This document shows, one piece after another, positions 44,001 to 49,968 of a DNA stretch of 64,000 nt (its first letter is position 1; every line of letters starts with the position of its first letter). Source of the DNA: Bacteroidia bacterium (lineage in GTDB: Bacteria; Bacteroidota; Bacteroidia; J057; JADKCL01); the NCBI GenBank assembly GCA_020635905.1, contig JACJYV010000003.1:496001-560000 (forward strand), given 5' to 3'. Under the pieces are notes generated by a model that was given only the letters and a program-made list of their open reading frames with translations, made no database searches and had not been told where the DNA came from. Both the position numbers and the translations under genes were made by a program.

Positions 44001-44327
44001 CGCGCCGCGACCCTTTGGGGCGCGGAATACATCGGCATGGACAGCGAAATTGGTTCGCTGGAGCCGGGCAAACTGGCCGACCTGATCATCATGGATAAAA
44101 ATCCCTTGGAAAATATCCGCAACAGCGAATTTATCAGCACTGTGATCCAAAACGGCCGGGTTTATGACGCGGAAACCATGAATGAAATTGGTAATTACGA
44201 CGTGAAGCGGGCGCCTTTCTTCTGGGAAAGCGCCAAAGGCAGCGACGCCTTCCCCTGGCATGAAGACACTGGCTCCATGATGGAGATGAAGTGCGGGTGC
44301 CATGGGCACACGAATCATGTGCATTGA
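41058..44327 (+). CDS. TolB-type propeller fused to an amidohydrolase
   Basis: A 1089-residue secreted protein. The signal peptide (MRNLFLLVAFILTTFSQIFSQ) is followed by a long WD40/TolB-like propeller (about 40-640) with repeated FSPDGKNISFTSDRGG, SPDGRYVYFSED, SPDGKTVAFNAM and FSPNGGKIAYASW blades. A metal-dependent amidohydrolase follows (about 650-1060), with MPGIVDVHAHLGNS and LEPGKLADLIIMDKNPLENI. Fusions of this type are common in Bacteroidota and act on imidazolone, peptide or xenobiotic amides; the substrate is unknown. The last residues form a Cys/His-rich tail (MKCGCHGHTNHVH). TAAATTC lies at 41024-41030. Confidence 0.93.
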   Translation: MRNLFLLVAFILTTFSQIFSQKKAEWKTEDPHGPSSEVEFTVTEGTWMNLDVSPDGKEIIFDLLGDIYSLPVTGGTAKPLATGLPYEVHPRFSPDGKNISFTSDRGGGDNIWVMNRDGSDKKQITQEDFRLVNNAAWTPDGQYLVAKKHFTSTRSLGSGEIWLWHITGGSGQQLTRKKDDQLDVGEPWVSPDGRYVYFSEDMSGGPVFEYNKDPHGVIYHIRRYDRVEGKLESIIASQGGAVRPQTSPDGKLLAFVKRVRQQTVLYLHDLKTGEEWPIYDKLNKDQQETWATFGVYPGFNWTPDGKNIIIWGEKGHFWKINTETRQATEIPFTVNVKQTLVEPVKFKQEVCGKEFQTKMLRHTTTSPDGKTVAFNAMGQIWVKKMPKGKAERMTTANEHEFYPSFSPNGGKIAYASWSDAEMGAIKIHDLKGGTALKITSEKGYYHNPTFSPDGNWLVFEKGGGTSVLGNAFSNETGIYLCKADGSGLKMLRDNGGSPRFNAKGDRIYFSSREGKNKALKSCDLNGMDERTHFTSQYATDILPSPDDQWVAFRELYKVYVAPFPKSGNAVDLSGGMRNFPVYKVTRDMGDYLHWSGDSKTLHWTTGPEYFSRDLKNCFTFVEGAPDSLPAIDTTGVNIGFSVPYDVPKGTVIIKNARIITMKGDEVIEDGTIVIKDNKIEAIGKSGEVKVPGNGFVIDAKGKTIMPGIVDVHAHLGNSYNGISPQQQWSYYANLAYGVTTSHDPSSNTEMVFSQSEMQKAGLMKGPRIYSTGTILYGAEGDFKAVINNLDDARGHLRRMKAVGAFSVKSYNQPRRNQRQQVIQAARENQMMVYPEGGSFFFHNMSQILDGHTGIEHSIPVSPVYQDVAQLWGKSKVGYTPTLIVGYGGIWGENYWYQKTEVWKNERLLKYYPRAMLDSRSMRRMMIPDEDFGHFQNAAGAKAVIDAGGRVQLGAHGQLHGLGAHWEMWMFEQGGFSELEAIRAATLWGAEYIGMDSEIGSLEPGKLADLIIMDKNPLENIRNSEFISTVIQNGRVYDAETMNEIGNYDVKRAPFFWESAKGSDAFPWHEDTGSMMEMKCGCHGHTNHVH

Positions 44328-44334
44328 TTTTTGA

Positions 44335-44372
44335 GATTTGAGAGGGTCAGATTTTAGATTTCAGAGATTGGG
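44335..44372. repeat. AGATTTTAGAT-type repeat words
   Basis: GAGATTTGAGAG, AGATTTTAGATTTCAGAGATTGG and related words between the amidohydrolase and ptuA. The same kind of sequence occurs near leuS and at 47030-47100. Confidence 0.4.
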
Positions 44373-44382
44373 GATTGAATTT

Positions 44383-44429
44383 CTTTTTCGAAAAAGTAAA
44401 TCAGACCTTCTGGATAATCGTTATTTTTG
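44383..44429 (+). promoter_or_regulatory. Promoter and operator-like palindrome of ptuAB
   Basis: CTTTTTCGAAAAAG at 44383-44396 is a perfect 14-bp palindrome. TATTTTTG at 44422-44429 is a perfect TAnnTTTG, only 3 nt before the ATG at 44433. The palindrome lies at about -50 to -36 relative to a start just after the -7 box, where an activator or repressor could bind. Confidence 0.5.
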
Positions 44430-44432
44430 AAT

Positions 44433-45689
44433 ATGTATATCAAAAAAGTCCATCTTGAAAACATCAAAGCGATCAAAAACCTGACCATGGAGTTTGATAA
44501 GCCCGCAGGTTGGCATGTGCTGATTGGAGATAATGGGTCTGGGAAATCGACAATTGTGAAGGCGATTTCTTTGGGATTGGTGGGGCCTTTTGCTGCACCT
44601 ACTTTAAGACAAGATTGGAGTTCATGGTTGTCATCCAAATCTCAAAATGGAAAAATTGAAGTGATTGCCTTTCGTCCAACCACCCAACTAGAACTAAAGG
44701 CTGCCATTCTTTTCAGACGAACTAAAGATGAGAATGTGGAAATTATCCCAAATACAGAAAGTGGTGGTTCAATTGTAACAGTTACAAATGGAGCCCCAGG
44801 TGGCAGTTTATTTTGGGAAAGTAGTGGGCCATTTTCGGCAGGATATGGCCCTTTTCGAAGGTTTAAGGGTGGGGATACTAAATTATGGGAAAGTATCAGT
44901 AAATCATATCCAATTGCCGCAAGGCACTTGAGTGTATTTGAAGAGGAGGTATCATTAGGAGAAGGTTTGAAATGGCTAATTAACCTTCACTCATTGAAAA
45001 ATGATAATTTTTATGAAGGGAGATGGTTAGAGTACTTTCAAACTTTTTTAAATGAAAGCCAGCTTTTGCCCAATAATTCTGAACTTGTAAAAGTAAACTC
45101 CAAAGGGGTATATTTTAAGGATTCAAATGGGAATGAAATGGATGCAAATGAGCTTTCAGATGGATTCAAATCAATCTTGTCACTTTGCTTTGAGTTGATT
45201 CGTCAAATGATCTTGCGTTACACCGAGGACAGAGTCTTCTACCATATTAAAAAAGGCAATCCCATCATTGACCTTCCAGGCATAGTCCTAATCGACGAAG
45301 TGGATGCCCACCTCCATCCTACCTGGCAGAAGCGAATTGGGGACTGGTTTGTAGATCATTTTCCCAAAATCCAATTTATTGTGACCACTCACAGCCCAAT
45401 CATCTGTCAGGCAGCAAGGCGGGGCTCGGTCTGGAAACTGGGAGATCCTGGTTCAGATATGCCAGCCAGGAAACTGGAGGGAGCAGAATTTGATCGCCTG
45501 GTGTATGGAAATATTCTGGAAGCTTATGGTACAGAAGCCTTTGGCAAGGATGTAACTTCTTCAGAAGAAAGTCAGGAATTACGCTCGAAGCTGGCTCGTT
45601 TAAACCAGAAGTTAATTAAAGGGCAATTGAGTAATCAGAAGGAAAAGGAGGAGCTTGAAAAATTGCGCCAAATTTTTCCTACGGGTTGA
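44433..45689 (+). CDS. ptuA: Septu-like defence ATPase PtuA
   Basis: A 418-residue ABC/SMC-type ATPase. Walker A is GDNGSGKST at residues 32-40, the signature-like LSDGFKSIL lies at about 235-245, Walker B GIVLIDEVDAHLHP at about 282-295 and the H-loop TTHSPIIC at about 318-325. A charged coiled coil ends the protein (SEESQELRSKLARLNQKL...KEKEELEKLRQ). Together with the adjacent HNH gene it matches the PtuA-PtuB pair of Septu anti-phage systems, where PtuA senses and gates the nuclease. A TTG at 44427 lies inside the -7 box, so the start is placed at 44433. The middle of the gene is markedly more AT-rich than its neighbours. Confidence 0.85.
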   Translation: MYIKKVHLENIKAIKNLTMEFDKPAGWHVLIGDNGSGKSTIVKAISLGLVGPFAAPTLRQDWSSWLSSKSQNGKIEVIAFRPTTQLELKAAILFRRTKDENVEIIPNTESGGSIVTVTNGAPGGSLFWESSGPFSAGYGPFRRFKGGDTKLWESISKSYPIAARHLSVFEEEVSLGEGLKWLINLHSLKNDNFYEGRWLEYFQTFLNESQLLPNNSELVKVNSKGVYFKDSNGNEMDANELSDGFKSILSLCFELIRQMILRYTEDRVFYHIKKGNPIIDLPGIVLIDEVDAHLHPTWQKRIGDWFVDHFPKIQFIVTTHSPIICQAARRGSVWKLGDPGSDMPARKLEGAEFDRLVYGNILEAYGTEAFGKDVTSSEESQELRSKLARLNQKLIKGQLSNQKEKEELEKLRQIFPTG

Positions 45690-45692
45690 GCA

Positions 45693-46496
45693 ATGATCAG
45701 GCTTCCAGATAAATCCCTCAAGAAATCTGCCCAAAATTACTTGCAAAAATGGCAGGCAAAGGTGGACGAAATTCCAACTTTTGAGGAACGGTCTGCGAAG
45801 GCAAAAAACCTGTTTTCAGGTAAGAATAAAAAAGGAAATAAAACCTTTGAACACGTGAAGGAGGTTCTTGAACAAATGTGTTCAGGAGCCAGACGTTGCT
45901 GTTATTGCGAAGATTCACTGGCAGACGAGGTTGAGCATATTTTCCCGAAATCTATTTTCCCTGAAAAGGTTTTTGTCTGGGAGAATTACCTATACGCCTG
46001 TGGGCCTTGTAATGGGCCCAAAAACAATCAATTTGCCATTTTCCCTCAGGGTAAGAATGAGATTTTTCAGTGTCCTGATGGGGTTAAACCGCCAGAAGGG
46101 GAATCTGTCTTTATCAATCCAAGGTCTGAAAATCCAGAATTATTTCTGGAATTGGACCTGCTGGATACATTTTTCTTTGTTGAGATCCCGGAAAAAGGGA
46201 CCAGAGAATTTAAACGTGCAGAATACACGTGGAAAGTCTTAGACCTGAACAGGGATGTAATTGCAAAAGCAAGAAAAGGAGCATTTCGGGATTATAAAAA
46301 CGCACTCGAACTTTATGTGAAGAAAAAGGAAGACCATGATTCTGAGGCTGAATTATTGGGGATAAAGAAAGGCATACTTGAACAGCGAAATCCTGCAGTT
46401 TGGCTGCAAATGCAATTGCAGCACAAATTCCATCCTGAATTAAAAGATCTTTTTGAAAGGGCGCCAGAGGCACTAACCTGGCGGCGAGAAATGTAA
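45693..46496 (+). CDS. ptuB: Septu-like HNH nuclease PtuB
   Basis: A 267-residue HNH protein of the TIGR02646-like group. A zinc knuckle (RRCCYC near residues 66-71) is followed by the HNH core VEHIFPKSIFPEKVFVWENYLYACGPCNGPKNNQF (about 80-116), with the catalytic His, the Asn and the second cysteine pair C-x-x-C. The rest is helical. The gene begins 3 nt after ptuA, so the two form one operon. PtuB is the nuclease effector that is thought to cut nucleic acid upon infection. No reverse transcriptase is nearby, so this is the plain Septu layout rather than a PtuAB-carrying retron. Confidence 0.85.
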   Translation: MIRLPDKSLKKSAQNYLQKWQAKVDEIPTFEERSAKAKNLFSGKNKKGNKTFEHVKEVLEQMCSGARRCCYCEDSLADEVEHIFPKSIFPEKVFVWENYLYACGPCNGPKNNQFAIFPQGKNEIFQCPDGVKPPEGESVFINPRSENPELFLELDLLDTFFFVEIPEKGTREFKRAEYTWKVLDLNRDVIAKARKGAFRDYKNALELYVKKKEDHDSEAELLGIKKGILEQRNPAVWLQMQLQHKFHPELKDLFERAPEALTWRREM

Positions 46497-46536
46497 AAAT
46501 CTCGTAGCTCGCAGCCCTAAGCTCGCAGCTCTTTTT

Positions 46537-46683
46537 GCGCGAGGGATCGGAAGGGCTGCCTCCTGCCAGCTTTTGCAGGAGGCAGGTGCGAACCCGTGAG
46601 CACGGAACCCCTGGAAGAGCCCGGTGACGATTCCGAATGCTTTCGGAACGGCACGCGCCCAAACACTCCACACCCTTGAGTGC
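46537..46683 (+). ncRNA. Candidate structured RNA or repeat element downstream of ptuB
   Basis: About 147 GC-rich bases with nested symmetry: a perfect 11-bp hairpin CTGCCTCCTGC/GCAGGAGGCAG (46556-46566/46575-46585), a TTCCGAA/TTCGGAA hairpin (from about 46631), a GTGC/GCAC pair (46586-46589/46600-46603), and a closing helix GCGC-GAGGG with CCCTT-GA-GTGC (46537-46545/46673-46683, one two-base bulge). It looks like the GC-rich folded intergenic elements that recur in Bacteroidota genomes. Strand, transcription and function are unproven. It is not a tRNA. Confidence 0.45.
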
Positions 46684-46791
46684 GTAAGATTTTGCCTGAT
46701 TTGGCTACCTGTTCTGGGAGGTAAGATGTAAATTCAATCTGTCAGATCATTTCGCAACCCGGCAAGGGATAATTCGTTACATTCATAGAAA

Positions 46792-46876
46792 TATTTTTGT
46801 TTCGAAATAATTTCTGAACGGGAAATTGGTTTTCGGAACAGTTTTTGCAAAATAACACTGACCACCCGCTGACCAC
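46792..46876 (+). promoter_or_regulatory. Promoter and repeat operator before the 36-residue ORF
   Basis: TATTTTTG (46792-46799) is a perfect TAnnTTTG. Two CTGACCAC direct repeats at 46858-46865 and 46869-46876 have an 11-bp period, about one DNA turn, and lie 30 nt before the ATG at 46906. If transcription starts at the -7 box, the repeats fall in the leader. Confidence 0.35.
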
Positions 46877-46905
46877 GGGGTTTTAGACAACCAAACAAAC
46901 TGATT

Positions 46906-47016
46906 ATGGAAAATTTATCAGACTACAGCTTGCTCCTTCTGCTCGTACTCACATTTTCCCTCCCCTTCCTGATCGACAAAGCCCAGGAATTGATCAAAAA
47001 GTATTTTAAATCGTAA
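46906..47016 (+). CDS. 36-residue single-pass membrane peptide
   Basis: A short frame: MENLSDYSLLLLLVLTFSLP, then a basic-ended tail (FLIDKAQELIKKYFKS). Residues 8-23 form one hydrophobic helix and the C-terminus is amphipathic and basic (KK..K). It is preceded by a promoter-like box and direct repeats and followed by an inverted repeat (47037-47100). It might be a small membrane effector, a toxin of type I systems, or a non-functional frame. Homology could not be checked. Confidence 0.5.
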   Translation: MENLSDYSLLLLLVLTFSLPFLIDKAQELIKKYFKS

Positions 47017-47036
47017 GATTTTAGATCGCTGCGCTG

Positions 47037-47100
47037 TTAGATTTTAGATTATAGAGATTGGTCTCTGCTGATATCTGATATCTAAAAGTCTAAAATCTAA
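47037..47100. repeat. Inverted repeat built of AGATTTTAGAT words
   Basis: TTAGATTTTAGA (47037-47048) and TCTAAAATCTAA (47089-47100) are a perfect 12-bp inverted repeat around a 40-nt centre with GATATCTGATATC. It sits between the 36-residue ORF and the convergent GT2 gene, where it could end transcription from both sides. Confidence 0.5.
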
Positions 47101-47103
47101 CCT

Positions 47104-47775
47104 CTATTTACGAAACCTCATTTGAAACAAATGAATGAGATTGCGGAGGCCATCGCGGAATTTTTTGATTTTTTTCTCGCCGTAGCGTTCGTAATACGGG
47201 ATATGTATCTCCCTGAATATGAGCCCTCTGCGAATGGCTTCGATTTTGATTTCTTCGCTGAAGGGCATGCCGTTGCTTTGCAGGGTGAGGCGGGGTAAAA
47301 TGGCTGATCTGAATACCCACATGCCGCTTTGGGAATCGCGCAGACGGTAGCGAAACAGGATCTCGGTGAGGGTGGTGAGCACCCAGTTGCCGAATTTGCT
47401 GACTACGTCCATGTTTTTGGGGTTTTGCAGGGGAAAACGGCAGGCAGAGATGAAATCCAGTTGATCCTGGAGCAAACGGGTGATGAGGGGCTCGATTTCC
47501 TCCACGGGATAGGTGCCGTCGCCGTCCAGAGTCACAAAAATGTCGCCTTTGGCTTCGCGAAATCCCTTGTGGTAGGCAAAGCCATAACCCTGTTGCTCCT
47601 CGCGAAAGACCCGGGCCCCAAATTTTCGGCCGATCTCAGCGGTAAGATCCGTGGAATTATTGTCCACCAAAATGACCTCGTCGATCCAGGCAGGCACTTT
47701 TTCCAGTACGAAGGGCAGCCCCAGCTCCTCGTTATAGCAGGGAATGATGAGCGATATGGTTTTGCCCTGAAACAA
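47104..47775 (-). CDS. Family 2 glycosyltransferase (polyprenyl-phosphate glycosyltransferase-like)
   Basis: A 223-residue GT-A enzyme. ISLIIPCYNEE near the N-terminus, VILVDNNSTD, GYGFAYHKGFREAKGDIFVTLDGDGTYP (the metal-binding DxD-like DGDG) and a late RLRDSQSGMWVFR segment follow the pattern of DPM1-like synthases that put a sugar on polyprenyl phosphate. There are no membrane helices in the C-terminus. The start is TTG at 47775, the only start codon before the conserved strand. TATCTTTG, a perfect TAnnTTTG, lies 5 nt before it. Its product could feed the GT-C-like membrane enzymes at 36.2 and 39.1 kb. Confidence 0.9.
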   Translation of the reverse strand: MFQGKTISLIIPCYNEELGLPFVLEKVPAWIDEVILVDNNSTDLTAEIGRKFGARVFREEQQGYGFAYHKGFREAKGDIFVTLDGDGTYPVEEIEPLITRLLQDQLDFISACRFPLQNPKNMDVVSKFGNWVLTTLTEILFRYRLRDSQSGMWVFRSAILPRLTLQSNGMPFSEEIKIEAIRRGLIFREIHIPYYERYGEKKIKKFRDGLRNLIHLFQMRFRK

Positions 47776-47780
47776 GCCCC

Positions 47781-47788
47781 CAAAGATA
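47781..47788 (-). promoter_or_regulatory. -7 promoter element of the GT2 gene
   Basis: TATCTTTG on the minus strand matches TAnnTTTG exactly and lies 5 nt before the TTG start at 47775. This supports that start and a leaderless mRNA. Confidence 0.5.
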
Positions 47789-47798
47789 GCCGAATTTT

Positions 47799-49670
47799 TT
47801 ATTCGCTCTGCACCACAGGCAGGTAGATTTTGGATGGATAAAGCGTGGCGATGCTGAGGGACCAGACGGCGTCGTCGGGGGTGTAACTGCGGAAATGATC
47901 GCGGTCGGCAGTGGCAATGGAAACCCGCAGTTTGTGTCCTTTGAGGAAGAGGTAAGAGGTGGGCAAAATGTCGAAACGAACGCGGTACAGCTGCCCGGGA
48001 TTGAGCAGGACGAAGTCCTTTTCGCGGTAAGCGTGCTGGGTCACGATGTCGTAATAAGGTTTGTTTTTGTACTCTTCCTTGTGAAATGGCAGGCGAATCA
48101 GACCTTCAGATACGTAAATGGCCTGGCCATTTTCGTCCACATCCTCCAGATACACGTGCATATCGCCGTCAACAGAACTCGAAGTGAGACAAAATTCGAC
48201 CTCTGGGTGGCCGGTAATTTCCATATTTTGAGCCAGGGTGTCCGTCTCAAAATGGGTCAGCGGGGCCGACCGCTGGTTCCAGTCGGCATAGGCTGTCTGG
48301 TTGACGTCGGTCATGAGGCTGCGCCAGCGGGTTTGCGTGCCAGTACCAAACTGGTTATTGGCTTTGATCTCGACCGTTCCACCTTTGGAGGGCTTTTTAG
48401 AAGACAATTTTCCTTCATGGTCAAAATACCATTCCTCCATTTTGGCCGTGGGAGGCCAGGTTTCGTTGGCATGCCAGGCTTCCTCGCCCATGGTGTAGTA
48501 ATGGACTTTGGGTTCGGGCTGGGTGGTTTTGCCTTCGTTCTTGAGGTATTGATCGAAGAATTTCAGCATCTCGCCCGTGTGGTCGAAGCCCGCCTCAGCC
48601 CTGGAAAAAGGGCTGAGATTATAACTGCCCCCATGTTCCCAGGGGCCTATGGTAAGCCTGACATCCTGAAAGTTGTGCAGATTGAGCCAGCGGCGAATGC
48701 TGGCGTGCTGATACGGCCCATCGAACCAACCTGAGTAGCAATAAATGGCGATTTTGGATTTGCGAATGGCATCCAGCACGTGATAAGGACTGAAATCTTC
48801 GGGTCCCACCCCGGCCACGGAACTTTTTGAATCCCTGAACTGGATGTCAGCCACGGTTTCGCTCACGCTTTTATTGGCATGATGAGATTTGATGGCTTCT
48901 CGCAGGACTTTTCCCTGACCTTTTACTTTGCGCACACCTTTGACGGCCAGATGGGCTTTGAAGCTTTTGGTGGGCAATTTATTCTGATCCAACATGGAAT
49001 TGGCCTCTCCCCAATTGTCGGTAAACCACTTGAAATGGACCCCGCCCGGGAAGGCAATGTCGTCGTACACGTCGAAAAGGGAATACATCAAAGCCACGGC
49101 TTTAAGATTGGGGTGGCGGGTAGAGGCCAGAAACTCGGCCGCCGTGCCACTGTAGGAGCCCCCCAGCGAGCCAATATTGCCGTTGCACCAGGGTTGGGCC
49201 ACGATCCAGTCGAGGATATGGGTTCCGTCGCTCACTTCAGGGGGCGACCAGGGGTATTCGCGGGAGCCGCCAGAGGCTCCTGAGCCGCGTACGTCCACAT
49301 TGACGAAGGCGTAGCCATTTTCCACAAAGGTGGTGACAGCTTTGCCGTAGCGGCCTTTTAGTCCGTTGGAAAACATGGAAAAGGGCCAGCGAAGCTGGGG
49401 GCCACGCCAGTAGCGGGTTTGGTGTAGTAATACAGGTAAACGGGTCCCTGAAACGTAATTTTTGGGCAAATAAACATCCACAGCCAACTTTACGCTGTCG
49501 GGCATGGTGACATACTGGGTTTTGATTTGCACACCCTTGAACGGCGCAGGATCGGCATAAACGTAAGGTCGGGGAACCGTAACTGCCACATCGGCAAGGG
49601 CCTGATTTTGCGCCTGGAGGGCGGAAATAACATAAAAAAAGAGGGCAATGAGGGGAAAAATACGTTTCAT
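47799..49670 (-). CDS. CocE/NonD family hydrolase (X-Pro dipeptidyl-peptidase-like)
   Basis: A 623-residue secreted serine hydrolase. The signal peptide (MKRIFPLIALFFYVISALQAQ) is followed by an alpha/beta domain with VDVRGSGASGG, the nucleophile elbow GSLGGSYSGTAAEF (near residue 170), the aspartate region GWFDGPYQHA and the catalytic His in IGPWEHGG. The C-terminal jelly-roll (HLRVSIATADRDHF) is typical of the S15/CocE group. It would cleave acyl or proline-linked peptide bonds outside the cytoplasm. The substrate is unknown. TAATTTC lies 5 nt before the ATG. Confidence 0.93.
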   Translation of the reverse strand: MKRIFPLIALFFYVISALQAQNQALADVAVTVPRPYVYADPAPFKGVQIKTQYVTMPDSVKLAVDVYLPKNYVSGTRLPVLLHQTRYWRGPQLRWPFSMFSNGLKGRYGKAVTTFVENGYAFVNVDVRGSGASGGSREYPWSPPEVSDGTHILDWIVAQPWCNGNIGSLGGSYSGTAAEFLASTRHPNLKAVALMYSLFDVYDDIAFPGGVHFKWFTDNWGEANSMLDQNKLPTKSFKAHLAVKGVRKVKGQGKVLREAIKSHHANKSVSETVADIQFRDSKSSVAGVGPEDFSPYHVLDAIRKSKIAIYCYSGWFDGPYQHASIRRWLNLHNFQDVRLTIGPWEHGGSYNLSPFSRAEAGFDHTGEMLKFFDQYLKNEGKTTQPEPKVHYYTMGEEAWHANETWPPTAKMEEWYFDHEGKLSSKKPSKGGTVEIKANNQFGTGTQTRWRSLMTDVNQTAYADWNQRSAPLTHFETDTLAQNMEITGHPEVEFCLTSSSVDGDMHVYLEDVDENGQAIYVSEGLIRLPFHKEEYKNKPYYDIVTQHAYREKDFVLLNPGQLYRVRFDILPTSYLFLKGHKLRVSIATADRDHFRSYTPDDAVWSLSIATLYPSKIYLPVVQSE

Positions 49671-49932
49671 GCCCTGAAATTAGGGAATTGATCCCTGAAA
49701 AACAGATTTGAGCGGAGTAAAAGGGAATTTGGGGAAGAATATTACAGGTGGAATGAGGAGTTTTATGGGGAACGGTCCTACCAAAATAATTTTGAAGATA
49801 GCGAAATGTGTTATAATGAGGTTTGGACTTTGGGTGAATTATTGGCACAGCCTGTGACAGACTGGTCAAATCTGGGGATGATTTTTGCCGCAATTATGAA
49901 CTGATTTGTTCAATGAAAAAAGCAAAAAACTC

Positions 49933-49963
49933 TTTGCACATTAACGCAATATTTTGTAAATTC
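49933..49963 (+). promoter_or_regulatory. Putative promoter of the T9SS gene at 49969
   Basis: TTTG at 49933-49936 and TAAATTC at 49957-49963 are 20 nt apart; the ATG is 5 nt further. The preceding 49671-49932 holds no supported gene. Confidence 0.45.
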
Positions 49964-49968
49964 ATTTT

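Larger units (their letters stand above)
46497..46905. other. Intergenic region after ptuAB, with repeats and a structured element
   Basis: 409 nt without a supported gene between ptuB and the 36-residue ORF. It holds tandem AGCTCGCAGC words (46506-46530), a GC-rich folded element (46537-46683), a -7 box TATTTTTG (46792-46799) and two CTGACCAC direct repeats (46858-46865, 46869-46876). Confidence 0.6.

Noticed and set aside
43110..44324. A 404-codon open frame on the minus strand
   Set aside because: It is antisense to the amidohydrolase domain; the product is histidine-rich noise without a recognisable fold. Similar antisense frames at 10952-11764, 39083-39847 and 47895-48734 were rejected for the same reason.
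44433..46683. Retron carrying PtuAB effectors, with the structured element as its msr/msd RNA
   Set aside because: No reverse transcriptase gene is present, and the folded element lies downstream of the genes and does not show the msr/msd layout.
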